In this document: in pieces, positions 51,483 through 62,363 of the stretch | Numbering within the stretch: the stretch's first letter is position 1 | Layout of the letters: each line of letters starts with the position of its first letter | From: Fistulifera solaris | Lineage: Eukaryota; Bacillariophyta; Bacillariophyceae; Naviculales; Stauroneidaceae | DNA: 64,000 nt | Assembly: GCA_030295235.1 (NCBI GenBank) | Contig: AP026129.1 | Coordinates: 620,001 to 684,000 of the forward strand | Reading direction: 5' to 3' | Translations under genes and position numbers: made by a program | The notes under the pieces: generated by a model | Databases searched by the model: none | What the model saw: only the letters and a program-made list of their open reading frames with translations | Told to the model about the DNA's origin: nothing

Positions 51483-52418
51483 ATGCTCCAAAACAATCCT
51501 CGTTTTGTTATGATGCTGATGGCCTTGCTCCTGCTGGTATTCGTCGAATGGACGAATGCTTTCATGACTCCGACCACTACTGTTCGCAGTGATCTGGCAT
51601 TGAATCTCTCCAGCGGTGTGGAAGTGGAAGATGTCTCGCGGCGACAGTGGTTCGTTTCCACTATCGTTACGGCAACCGCATCATGGTACGGAGAACGCGT
51701 CGAAGCGGCCCCCACGTCCAAAGTGCTGGTATTGGGCGGCACTGGATTCATAGGATCTCGCGTCGTACAGCAACTCCAGCGTGCCGGAATATCGGTCACG
51801 GCAACCAGTCGGGATGGTCGTGACGGAACGGTGGCCTTGGATATTCTCACAACCGACCATGTTGTCGATCGCGTTAAGGAACTGGCGACCGGATGTCAAG
51901 CGGTGATCTCTTGTTGGGGAGCGATCGGAACCGCGAATGACAATGTCATTAATTCGGCCAGTGGATTGGCCGCCAAGGGGGCCAAGGCGGCTGGTGTGGA
52001 CCGGTTTGTTTCGTTTGGGATCGCTCCCGAAGTAGTGCAAGCAGCGTCGGGCATTGAATTCATTCAACCTTATATCCAGGGTAAACAATTTGCCAAACAG
52101 TCGATACAATCGCTCTTTGGAGAATCCGGAGTGATCATTGAACCAACCTTTGTGCACGGTGGTGATTCGTTTGGGGTGAATCCACCGAGAGTGGCCGGTT
52201 TCTATGGCGAGTTCATTGAAGGCATTTTGTCGTCATCGCCCGTGCGAGCCATCGAAGGTGCCCTTCCGCGAGGGAACATCATTCAAGTGGCTCTCGAACC
52301 ACCGATTTCGGTCGATACGGTGGCAAGTGCTGCCGTTGCGGCCGCTTTGGGGAAACTTGGTTCCTCGGTCAGTTTAGATACATATGACAAGATCAAGGAA
52401 GTGGCAGGGTTATTGTAA
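51483..52418 (+). CDS. Plastid NAD(P)-binding atypical SDR protein
   Basis: 311 residues, single exon, ATG 51483. The signal peptide (VMMLMALLLLVFVEWTNA before F) is followed by a Thr/Ser stretch, then SRRQWFVSTIVTATASWYGERVEAA. The twin arginine and hydrophobic core of the latter resemble a thylakoid Tat signal, so the protein may be lumenal, or the segment is simply a membrane anchor. The Rossmann fold opens with KVLVLGGTGFIGSRVVQQL (GxxGxxG). The YxxxK of classical SDRs is absent, placing it with atypical NmrA/NDUFA9-like members. Substrate unknown; redox or assembly-factor role in the plastid is inferred. Confidence 0.8.
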   Translation: MLQNNPRFVMMLMALLLLVFVEWTNAFMTPTTTVRSDLALNLSSGVEVEDVSRRQWFVSTIVTATASWYGERVEAAPTSKVLVLGGTGFIGSRVVQQLQRAGISVTATSRDGRDGTVALDILTTDHVVDRVKELATGCQAVISCWGAIGTANDNVINSASGLAAKGAKAAGVDRFVSFGIAPEVVQAASGIEFIQPYIQGKQFAKQSIQSLFGESGVIIEPTFVHGGDSFGVNPPRVAGFYGEFIEGILSSSPVRAIEGALPRGNIIQVALEPPISVDTVASAAVAAALGKLGSSVSLDTYDKIKEVAGLL

Positions 52419-52583
52419 GTTCGTCAAGCAACCAGCAACCTGTTTGTTGTTGCGGCAAGACTGCAACCTAAGTCTTTCTTTATTAGCTAGAAGTCCTACT
52501 TTTTTAAATACGCATTGCTAATAAACATGATCAAATACGGAGTAATATGTAACGGGTCGAATGAAATACAAGAGTCGCTACGC

Positions 52584-53695
52584 CTAAACCTCTGCCACAA
52601 ATTCTTTCGGCTTCGATTTCTTAGAACGAGAGGATTTACCATCCATCTTAAGTCCGTCTTCGTCGTCCTTAGTTTCCTCTTCCAACACTTTGCCTTCACC
52701 ATTCTGATCCGCTTGGGCTCCTTCTTCCTCAACTTTCGGTGCAACTGCCGCAGCAGCCGACTCTGCAACGTCCGCTAGGATGTCGGAGTCAATGCCCGAA
52801 CGAACTTGCCAAGCAAATCCAACATTGTTCAATTTCTCGAGACGATCTTCGGTCAAAAGGAATGTTTTCCCTGTTTAAGGAGCTTGAACTGTTCTCTCTG
52901 TTTCGCCACCCACTTTCCGAGCGCCTTGTTTTCCTTGTAATGCTGAGGAACCTTGCAATCTCCGTTCTTCTCCTTGTACTCCAAGAGTTCGTTATAGCGT
53001 TGATCCCATTCCGGCCGGTTGCGAACTTGCCAGATAAAGCCCAAACTTTCCAGTTTGAGTTTGCGCTCCTTGTTGAGTTGCGACGGTTGACCTTGCTTCA
53101 TGGCCTTGTATTGACGTCGCTGATCGGTGACCCAGTCGCCCAATCCGGGGATTTCACACAAGCGGGGGACCAAAATGTGGCCGTGCGCTTTTTTGTAATC
53201 GGCCAAAAGCGTGAAGAAGCGATTCCAATGCTCATCGCCGCGAGACGTTAGAGGAACGTGCAAATGCTGCAACACCTTGATTTGATCTTCCGTCAAGGTA
53301 GAAGGTGTCGGAGGTTCATCGCTTCCGTCCCCTTCGTCCTCGTCGCCATCTTCTTTCACTGCAGCATGGTTCTTGTATTCACGCTTCACGTGCTGCAGCC
53401 AAGCGTGCAACTCCGGGTACTCCTCCTTGGGGACATGATAATTCCCTTTCTCCGCTTTAAAGAGCAAGAGCTGGAATAGGTAGTTGTTGAAAGCACCTGG
53501 TTCTGTCGAAAGGATCTTGAGGCCTCGAGTGGGTGCCTTGCGTGCCTTCTTGGCGGGCGGTAGCTTGACATCATCGTCTCCCGCAGCGACTTCATCGTCA
53601 GCAGCGGCTTCGCCTTCGTTCGCTTTCACTTCATCGGGCTTGATCGTTTCCGCAACTTCGGCTTCTTTGGTGCGCTTTCCTCGACTGGCGGGCAT
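52584..53695 (-). CDS. Helicase-associated (HA) domain protein, frame broken once
   Basis: ATG 53695, stop 52584, about 370 residues after one missing base in the A4 run at 52855-52858 is allowed for (KHSF continues LTEDRLEKLNNVGFAW). The N-terminus is basic/acidic and low in complexity with PPAKKARKAPTRG, a nuclear-localisation-like patch. Three or so HA repeats follow: W-x-F/Y-x-LL-x-Y-K-x-x-G/HG-x-x-x-VP, seen in DYKKAHGHILVP with LGDWVTDQRRQY, and in EYKEKNGDCKVPQHY with LGKWVAKQREQF. HA domains are common in diatoms, mostly without a helicase, and probably bind DNA. The tail is acidic with a Lys-rich end. Confidence 0.82.
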
Positions 53696-54048
53696 GGTGA
53701 TGGTTTAACCCTTGAATGAAGAAAAGGTTATAAGAAGGGATACACTACGGTAGAGGTTTGGTCGTTGTCGTTTTGTCCCTTAACCCCACGGAGGATGGCG
53801 GGAGGCCGGAGCAGTGGTCGTAACATTCACCAGCGAAAGGATTTCGCTGATGCAGCGTTTTCGTCCAGATGTTTCCGTTGTCATGTCAAAAAATGGAATA
53901 AGTCAGGACCGAAAAGTAGGCGGAAGACTGAAATGGTATACAGATTCACTATTTAATTTAGTCAATAATCTCAACGGATGATACAAACTGGATTGTAGTT
54001 TACGACAGAATGTACATTTCAAAAATCCACGAACGTTAAGTCATTGCT

Positions 54049-54069
54049 CATGACTGAATTCCAGTCGCG
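54049..54069. repeat. CATGACTG-n5-CAGTCGCG inverted motif, copy 3
   Basis: Arms CATGACTG and CAGTCGCG with spacer AATTC. One of two copies in the PRP8 upstream region. Confidence 0.75.
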
Positions 54070-54124
54070 GACAAGTTGAGAAAACATTTGGGTTCATAGT
54101 AAATATTTCGTATTAGTCTGGTGT

Positions 54125-54150
54125 TACCTGGTACTGGTGGTACCTGGTAA
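54125..54150. repeat. Double GTACC palindrome between inverted motifs
   Basis: TACCTGGTACTGG followed by GGTACCTGGTAACC, two overlapping palindromic GTACC units midway between the two CRTGACTG copies. Confidence 0.7.
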
Positions 54151-54290
54151 CCATCCGGGAAGATTTTTCGACGTAATAGATAAAGTTTTGCATTGGAATG
54201 AAACATTAGAGATTTGCTCTTCTTGAAAAATGCCACACAGGGATGACACATAAAAATATAAGCAAACGATCGTTTGTGGTGTCTCGTGAC

Positions 54291-54311
54291 TCGTGACTGA
54301 GTGACAGTCGC
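54291..54311. repeat. CGTGACTG-n5-CAGTCGCG inverted motif, copy 4
   Basis: Arms CGTGACTG and CAGTCGCG with spacer AGTGA, about 330 bp upstream of the PRP8 start codon. Confidence 0.75.
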
Positions 54312-54643
54312 GCCGAAGGAATGTCAATATTTTGCAAATAACTATTGATCGAGGGTTGAAATGCCAATGAAATTTGTTCAAAGAGTTGTTGCTTCTTTGA
54401 TTAGAAAAACAAGAGTCGATCATCGTTCGTAGAGCATTAAGGTAATTGAAAGATAGAATAGAAGATTATGATTCGAGATTTTGCTGTCTGACGCTCATAA
54501 CCCGTTCGACATCGATCCTTCCCATTTGCGGCTTGCGGCTGTGCTGCAAGAAGCTGTTGTGTGAAGAAAACAACCTGCCCGCCGTATAATCATATCTTAC
54601 GAACAAACATCGACACTTCGAATTAAAGAAAGAAAACAGTCGC

Positions 54644-57600
54644 ATGGATAATCCAAACGAAAATCAAAGTCGCTATCCGCCGGGAATGGGACCTCCCCCC
54701 GGAATGGGATGTGCTGGGGCGGCTCCGGCACCGGCGTATCCTTCGGTCCCCATTGTTCCCCCCTTACTCGTCAGATGACTTTGGATTTCCACCTCCCCCC
54801 GGTATGATGCCTCCTCCCGGAATGCAAGTCCCTCCGGGTATGATGGCTCCTCCAGCAATGCAAGCGCCGCCGGGTATGATGCCACCTCCTGGAATGCAAG
54901 TCCCTCCGGGCATGATGCCTCCTCCAGGAATGCAAGCGCCGCCGGGTACGATGCCTCCTCCTGGAATGCAAAGCAATCAGCGATATCATGAGGAGATCTC
55001 GCTGGAAGAGAAAGCAAAGCGCTGGACTAAAATGCAGTCGAAACGATATTCTCATAAAAAGATGCAGACGTTCTCTGCCCCTCAGAAAGAGTTGATGCCT
55101 CCGGATTTTCTTCGTAAAATTCTACAAGATCATGGTGACATGTCCACGAAACGATATCAATCGGAGAAGCGAGTCTATTTAGGCGCTCTGAAGTATGTGC
55201 CGCATGCGATTTACAAGCTCCTGGAAAACATTCCCATGCCCTGGGAAGCATACAAAGAAGTCCCTGTTTTGTTTCACGTCACTGGCGCTATTAGCTTTAT
55301 TCACGAAGTTCCGAAAGTAATTGAACCGGTCTATAGAGCTCAATGGGGTACTACATGGCTTCTAATGCGGCGTGAAAAACGTGATCGTCGCCACTTCAAG
55401 CGAATGCGCTTTCCGCCATTTGATGATGAAGAACCACCACTGGATTATGTCGATCATTTTCTTACAGTGGAGCCTCCCGAAGCGATTCGGTTGGATATGG
55501 AATCGGAAGACCAATACGCTTTGTTGCGTGACTGGTTTTACGATAGTAAGCCTCTTTCCGATATTCGTCACCAGAAGCAGTTGCGACGTCCAGATGACGA
55601 GGATGAAGTTCACCTTACAGATCACGCTTATGTCAACGGTCCCAGTTACAAGGAATGGCGACTCAGTACGCCTATCATGGCTCAACTCTATGGACTTGCT
55701 GAACCTCTGTTAAGTGCCTTTAATGACCAGAACCATCGCTACCTTTTCGATTTGCCCGAATTCTTGACAGCTAAATCGCTTAATGTGGCAATTCCGGGTG
55801 GCCCACGATTCGAACCACTCTTTCGCGATGTTCATCAAGAAGACGAGGACTGGAATGATTTCAATGACATTTCCAAGATTATCATTCGCCAGCATATCCG
55901 TACGGAGTACAAAATTGCCTTTCCCCACGTGTACAATTCTCGCCCTCGCCAAGTCAAATTGGCTCCGTATCACCATGTTCCATATTGTTATGCTGGTAAT
56001 GAAGAAGAAGATGGCGATGAGGAAATGGAAGTCACGTGCTTCGAAATATATCCTTCACAATTGAACCCCATTGTCAGAGTCGACAAAACTGATTGGCGTC
56101 AACATTGGGAGACTGTTGACGACTATTTTGCAGAGGACGATCGATTGCCTCTAGTGGGAGAAATTCAGCACATCGATTCTGATAATTGGTCTCAACATAC
56201 CACCAACTTCTTCTCTTTTGACGATCCTGGTTGGGAGCTGGATGAAGAATGCATTTTGTGGGCACAGCCACTTGTTTGTGATGCTCCATTATCAACGGTC
56301 AACACGTCATCTGGAATAACATTGTACAATGCTCCGCATCCATTCACGTTACGATCAGGGCGCACGCGACGCACAGTTGACATCCCCTTGATTAATCACT
56401 GGTTCCGCGATCGGATCTCTCGAGACTTGAACTATCCAACAAAAGTGCGCGTGTCTTATCAGAAACTTCTAAAGGCGTGGGTTCTTAATCAATTGCATTC
56501 GAAACCAGACAAGCCTAAAACAAAGCGTGCACTGTTTAAAAGCTTGAAGAGTACTAAGTTTTTCCAGTGCACGGAACTTGATTGGCTGGAAGCTGGTTTG
56601 CAGATCTGTCGCCAGGGTCACAATGTTTTGAACTTGCTGATAATGAGAAAGCAACTGAAGTACCTACACTTGGACTACAACTTCAATTTGAAACCAACCA
56701 AGACATTGACTACAAAAGAACGAAAAAAATCCCGTTTCGGCAATGCTTTCCACCTGGTTCGCGAAATTTTGCGATTGACCAAGTTGGTCGTCGATGCGCA
56801 TGCGCAATACCGCCTTTCGAACATTGATGCTTATCAGTTGGCGGATGGTCTGCAGTACACTTTTAACCACGTGGGACAGTTGACGGGCATGTACCGATAC
56901 AAATACCGATTGATGCGGCAAATTCGTACTTGCAAGGATTTGAAACATTTGATCTATTACCGCTTCAACACCGGCCCAGTCGGCAAGGGTCCAGGTGTGG
57001 GCTTTTGGGCTCCTAGTTGGAGAGTTTGGATGTTCTTCTTGAGAGGTATTGTTCCTCTGCTGGAGCGCTGGCTTGGAAATTTGCTCGCTCGGCAGTTTGA
57101 GGGACGACACTCGAAGTCATCTGCAAAGACTGTCACCAAACAGAGAGTTGAGTCGCATTTTGATCTTGAATTACGTGCTAGCGTAATGCATGATATTCTC
57201 GATATGATGCCGGCTGGTATCAAGCAAAACAAGTCCCGAGTCATTTTATCTCATCTGAGCGAGGCTTTCCGATGTTGGAAAGCCAACATTCCTGGAAGGT
57301 TCCGGGAATGCCTGCTCCCATTGAGAACATGATCCTTCGCTATGTCAAGGCGAAAGCCGATTGGTGGACGAACATTGCTCACTACAATCGCGAGCGTATC
57401 AAGCGAGGTGGTACTGTTGACAAGACCGTGGTAAAAAAGAATTTAGGTCGTCTAACTCGATTGTGGCTAAAAGCAGAACAAGAACGACAACACAATTACC
57501 TCAAGGACGGGCCATATGTATCTGCCGAAGAAGCTGTTGCTATCTATACTACAGTGGTACATTGGCTCGAGAGTCGAAAATTTACACCAATTCCTTTCCC

Positions 57601-60600
57601 GCCCTTGTCGTACAAGCATGACACCAAGCTTCTGATTCTCGCGCTTGAACGTCTTAAAGAGAACTACGGTCTCCAGATAAGACTCAATAGTGCAGCCCGG
57701 GAAGAGCTCGCTCTGATTGAGCAGGCTTATGATAATCCTCATGAAGCACTCTCGCGTATCAAACGGCATCTTTTGACTCAAAGGACTTTCAAAGAGGTCT
57801 CAATTGAATTTATGGATATGTATGAATTTTTGTCGCCCTGTTACACGATCGAGCCTCTTGAAAAAATCACCGATTCGTACTTGGATCAGTACCTGTGGTA
57901 CGAGTCGGATAAGAGACACTTGTTTCCCAGCTGGATCAAACCTGCTGATTCTGAGCCACCGCCGCTGCTTGTGTACAAATGGTGCCAGGGAATCAACAAC
58001 TTGGAAAATGTCTGGCAGATTGACGGCAATGGCGACAGTCTTGTTCTGCTTCAGTCAAAGTTTGAAAAGTTTCATGAGAAGATTGATCTGACCCTTTTGA
58101 ATCGCTTGCTGCGATTGATTGTCGATCACAACATAGCTGACTACATGACAGCCAAGAATAATGTGAGCATCTCGTACAAAGACATGTTGCACACCAACTC
58201 GTATGGATTGATTCGCGGATTGCAATTTTCGTCATTCATTGTTCAGTATTACGGATTGGTTCTTGACTTGCTTGTTCTTGGTCTCAATCGCGCTAGCGAA
58301 ATTGCTGGACCACCGCAACGTCCAAACGAGTATCTTACATTCGCAGACATTGAGACGGAAGTCAATCACCCCATTCGTCTGTATACCAGGTACTTCGACC
58401 AGATTTACATGTTGGTGAAGTTTGACACTAACGAGAGCAAAGACTTGATTCAGCGCTATTTGATTGAACACCCAGATCCGAACAACGAAAACGCCGTGGG
58501 CTATCGGAATAAGAAATGCTGGCCGAGGGATTGCCGTATGAGACTTCTTAAACGAGACGTCAATCTAGGTAGAGCTGTGTTTTGGGATATGAAGAATCGA
58601 CTGCCACGAAGTATCACGAGTCTGGACTGGGACGAATCTTTTGTCAGCGTATACAGCGCCGATAATCCAAACCTCTTGTTTGACATGTGCGGTTTCGAGG
58701 TACGAATCCAGCCAGTCGGGGCGCACAGACCAACACCGCAAGGTTCTGCAGTGGCATCGCAACAAACAACTACCTACAAAGATGGTGTTTGGAATTTGCA
58801 GAATGAATCGACAAAGGAGATGACCGCTCAAGCGCATCTTCGCGTAGAAGAAAGTGCTGTTCGCGCCTTCGATAACAGAATTCGTCAGATACTGATGAGT
58901 AGCGGAGCTACCACTTTCACAAAAATTGCTAACAAGTGGAACACGGCCATAATAGGTCTTATGACCTATTATCGAGAAGCTGTCTTGAACACGCAGGAGC
59001 TTCTTGATTTGCTTGTGAAGAACGAGAACAAAATTCAAACGAGAATCAAAATCGGCTTGAACAGCAAGATGCCTAGTCGCTTCCCTCCAGTCGTCTTCTA
59101 TTGCCCCAAGGAACTTGGTGGCCTTGGTATGTTATCCATGGGTCACGTTCTAATCCCTCAAAGTGATCTGCGATACAGTAAGCAGACGGACACTGGAGTT
59201 ACGCACTTTCGGTCCGGCTTGAGCCACGATGCGGACCAGCTTATCCCCACTTTGTTTCGCTATTTACAACCGTGGGAAAGTGAATTTGTGGACTCTCAGC
59301 GTGTATGGGCAGAATATGCTTTAAAGCGTCAAGAGGCTAATGCCCAAAATCGTCGTCTGACTCTTGAGGACCTAGAAGACTCTTGGAACAGAGGTGCGTC
59401 GTCCAATTTTGTGCACATATTTTTAATCGATTCGTTTTCTCAACCAGGTGATTTATCTTTACAGGTATTCCGCGCATCAACACGCTGTTTTCGAAGGATC
59501 GACACACGTTGGCGTACGACCGTGGGTGGCGCTGCAGAGAGGAAATGAAGAAATACCATATACTCCGTGTCAATCCCTTCTGGTGGACCCATCAGCGTCA
59601 TGATGGTAAACTGTGGAACCTTAATGCGTATCGTACGGATATGATTCAAGCACTCGGGGGTGTCGAAGGTATATTGGAACACAGTCTTTTCAAAGGAACA
59701 TACTTTCCGACTTGGGAGGGTCTCTTTTGGGAAAAGGCGTCTGGTTTTGAGGAAAGTATGAAATTTAAGAAACTGACGAACGCACAACGATCAGGTCTCA
59801 CTCAGATCCCGAATCGACGTTTCACACTCTGGTGGTCTCCGACGATTAACCGAGCGAATGTGTATGTGGGCTTCCAAGTTCAGTTGGATTTAACGGGAAT
59901 CTTCATGCATGGAAAGATTCCAACGTTGAAGATCTCTTTGATTCAGATCTTCCGCGCCCACCTGTGGCAAAAGATTCACGAGAGCATTGTTATGGATATT
60001 GTCCAGGTGTTCGACCAAGAACTGGATTCACTCGAAATCGAAAGCGTTCAGAAAGAGACAATTCACCCGCGAAAGTCCTACAAAATGAACAGCAGCTGCG
60101 CAGATCTTGTCCTCTTTGCCGCCTATAAATGGCAAGTGTCAAAACCTAGCCTGCTTCATGACCCTAGAGATGACTACGATGGTACAACCACAAACAAATT
60201 TTGGATTGATGTTCAACTTCGTTGGGGTGACTTCGATTCACATGACATTGAACGTTACGCCCGAGCCAAGTTTCTTGACTACACTACGGATAACATGAGT
60301 ATCTATCCATCGCCGACGGGTTGTCTTATAGCAATCGATCTTGCGTATTCCCTTTACAGTGGTTTTGGGAACTACATCCCAGGCGGAAAGCCACTATTAC
60401 AGCAAGCAATGGCAAAGATAATTAAGGCAAACCCTGCCCTTTATGTACTACGTGAACGCATCAGGAAAGGATTGCAACTTTATTCGAGTGAGCCAACAGA
60501 ACCGTACTTGAGCTCCCAGAACTACGGCGAGCTTTTCTCCAACCAAGTCATTTGGTTCGTGGACGATACTAACGTCTACCGCGTTACAATTCATAAGACT

Positions 60601-62268
60601 TTTGAAGGAAACCTTACCACTAAGCCTATCAATGGTGCAATTTTCATTTTTAACCCAAGGACTGGACAGTTGTTCCTCAAAATTATTCACACCAGTGTTT
60701 GGGCTGGCCAGAAGCGATTGTCACAGCTAGCCAAGTGGAAGACAGCCGAGGAAGTAGCAGCGCTGATTCGTTCTCTTCCCATTGAAGAACAGCCCAAGCA
60801 AATCATTGTAACCCGAAAGGGAATGCTTGACCCGCTCGAAGTCCATTGCCTTGATTTTCCCAATATCGTTCTGAAGGGATCTGAGCTTCAGCTGCCTTTT
60901 CAAGCAGCTTTGAAAGTTGAAAAGCTCGGTGACTTGATCTTACGAGCAACTGAACCACAGATGGTCCTTTTTAACATCTACGATGATTGGCTGAAGAGCA
61001 TATCATCATACACGGCTTTTTCGCGGCTGATCTTAATCCTTCGAGGTCTCCACGTGAACACAGATCGCGTCAAACAAATTCTACGACCGGATAACAGTGT
61101 TGTAACGGAACCGCACCATATCTGGCCAACACTGACGGATGAGCAGTGGATCAAAATTGAAATTGCTTTGAAAGATCTTATCCTCGCGGACTACGGCAAG
61201 AAAAACAATGTCAATGTGTCGAGTTTAACTCAGAGTGAAATCAGAGATATAATTTTAGGAATGGAAATCGCTCCGCCGTCGGTGCAACGACAGCAAGTGG
61301 CCGAGATTGAGGCGCAAGCTCGCGAACAGTCACAAATGACAGCCACTACTACGAAAACAACGAATGTGCATGGTGAACAAATCGTTGTCACTACTACGAC
61401 GCAGTATGAGGCCGCCACTTTCCAAAGCAAGACCGACTGGCGTGTACGAGCAATCAGCGCGACAAACTTGCATTTGCGAACGAAACACATTTACGTCTCT
61501 TCAGAGGATATATCCGAAGCTGGACTGACTTACGTCCTTCCTAAGAACATCTTGTCGAAATTCATCACGATAGCTGACTTGCGCACACAGATAGCTGGAT
61601 ACTTGTATGGTGCACAACCGGAAGACAACGATCAAGTTAGAGAAGTTCGATGTATTGTTCTGGTCCCACAGGTCGGCAATCACCAAAGTGTCACCCTACC
61701 GAAGAGGCTCCCAGAGAAGGATGATGCTCTTCTGAAAGGGCTAGAACCACTGGGCTGGATACATACCCAGCCCAATGAACTTATCCAGAATGGTATGCAG
61801 ATTTTACCAGCTCCGGATGTCGTGATGCATGCAGCAATCTTAGAAGATAATCCAGGAGCTTGGACGGGCAAACACGAAATTGTAATCACCACTTCGTTCA
61901 CACAAGGCTCGTGTTCACTAACCGCCTATACGATCACCGAAGCGGGCTTGGAGTGGGGTAAGAAAAGCCGAAACATTCCAGGCGGTGTTGCAAATGCAGA
62001 AAACTACACCTCTGATTGTTTTGAGAAAGTCCAGATGCTTTTGAGTGACCGCTTCAAAGGCTTTTTCCTGGTTCCCCAAGGAACCGCATGGAACTACAAC
62101 TTTCAAGGGGTCAAACACAGCGTTGGTATGGATTACAGCCTCAAAATGGACGTTCCGCAACCATTTTACGCCGAATGCCACCGACCGCAGCACTTTTTGT
62201 CGTTTGTGCAAATGGAAGGAGAAGAAAATGATGACGATGGAGCCGATTTGGACGACTTTTTATCGTAA
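54644..62268 (+). CDS. PRPF8: PRP8, U5 snRNP core spliceosome protein, frame broken twice
   Basis: Exons 54644-59393 and 59465-62268 (71-nt intron splitting a Gly codon), about 2517 residues. The N-terminus is a run of [12 protein letters not shown] repeats, then near-universal PRP8 sequence: EEKAKRW with [17 protein letters not shown] across the intron, [54 protein letters not shown] and [11 protein letters not shown]. The MPN/Jab1-like tail ([23 protein letters not shown]) closes it, and the protein ends acidic ([12 protein letters not shown]). Breaks: one extra base in the C6 run at 54758-54763, and one missing at 57291-57293 (ANIP must continue [12 protein letters not shown]). The whole reverse-transcriptase-like, endonuclease-like and RNase-H-like core is intact. 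PRP8 scaffolds the spliceosome active site. Confidence 0.97.
54800..54970 (+). repeat. Tandem repeats encoding PPGMM/PPGMQ units of PRP8
   Basis: Imperfect 30-36 bp repeats, each coding [12 protein letters not shown]-like units, in the poorly conserved N-terminus of PRP8. Such Pro/Gly/Met tracts are common at PRP8 N-termini and probably bind WW or EVH1 domains. Confidence 0.8.
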
Positions 62269-62363
62269 GAGCGTAACATGCTATTGAGTTCCTCCATATC
62301 TTGTTATCGTTCAAAAATGAAATTATGTGGTTAGTTGATGTTCGCTATTCAGTAAGCATAAAT
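62269..62363. other. Short convergent spacer
   Basis: 95 bp between the PRP8 stop and the stop of the HEAT-repeat gene. Only room for shared 3' UTRs and polyadenylation signals; no distinct motif seen. Confidence 0.4.

Larger units (their letters stand above)
53696..54643. promoter_or_regulatory. Divergent intergenic region with paired inverted motifs
   Basis: 948 bp between the HA-domain gene and PRP8. It contains two copies of the CRTGACTG inverted motif (54049-54069 and 54291-54311), about 240 bp apart. Between them is a GTACC cluster at 54125-54150 (TACCTGGTAC, GGTGGTACCTGGTAAC). No gene is recognised. Confidence 0.55.

Noticed and set aside
8270-57293. Programmed ribosomal frameshifting as the explanation of the frame breaks
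   Set aside because: Both insertions and deletions occur, sites share no slippery heptamer, and the genes involved do not use frameshifting elsewhere. Assembly error is simpler.
59394-59464. Apparent frame break in PRP8 near 59400
   Set aside because: A 71-nt GT-AG intron explains it exactly, with DSWNRG joined to IPRINTLF in phase.
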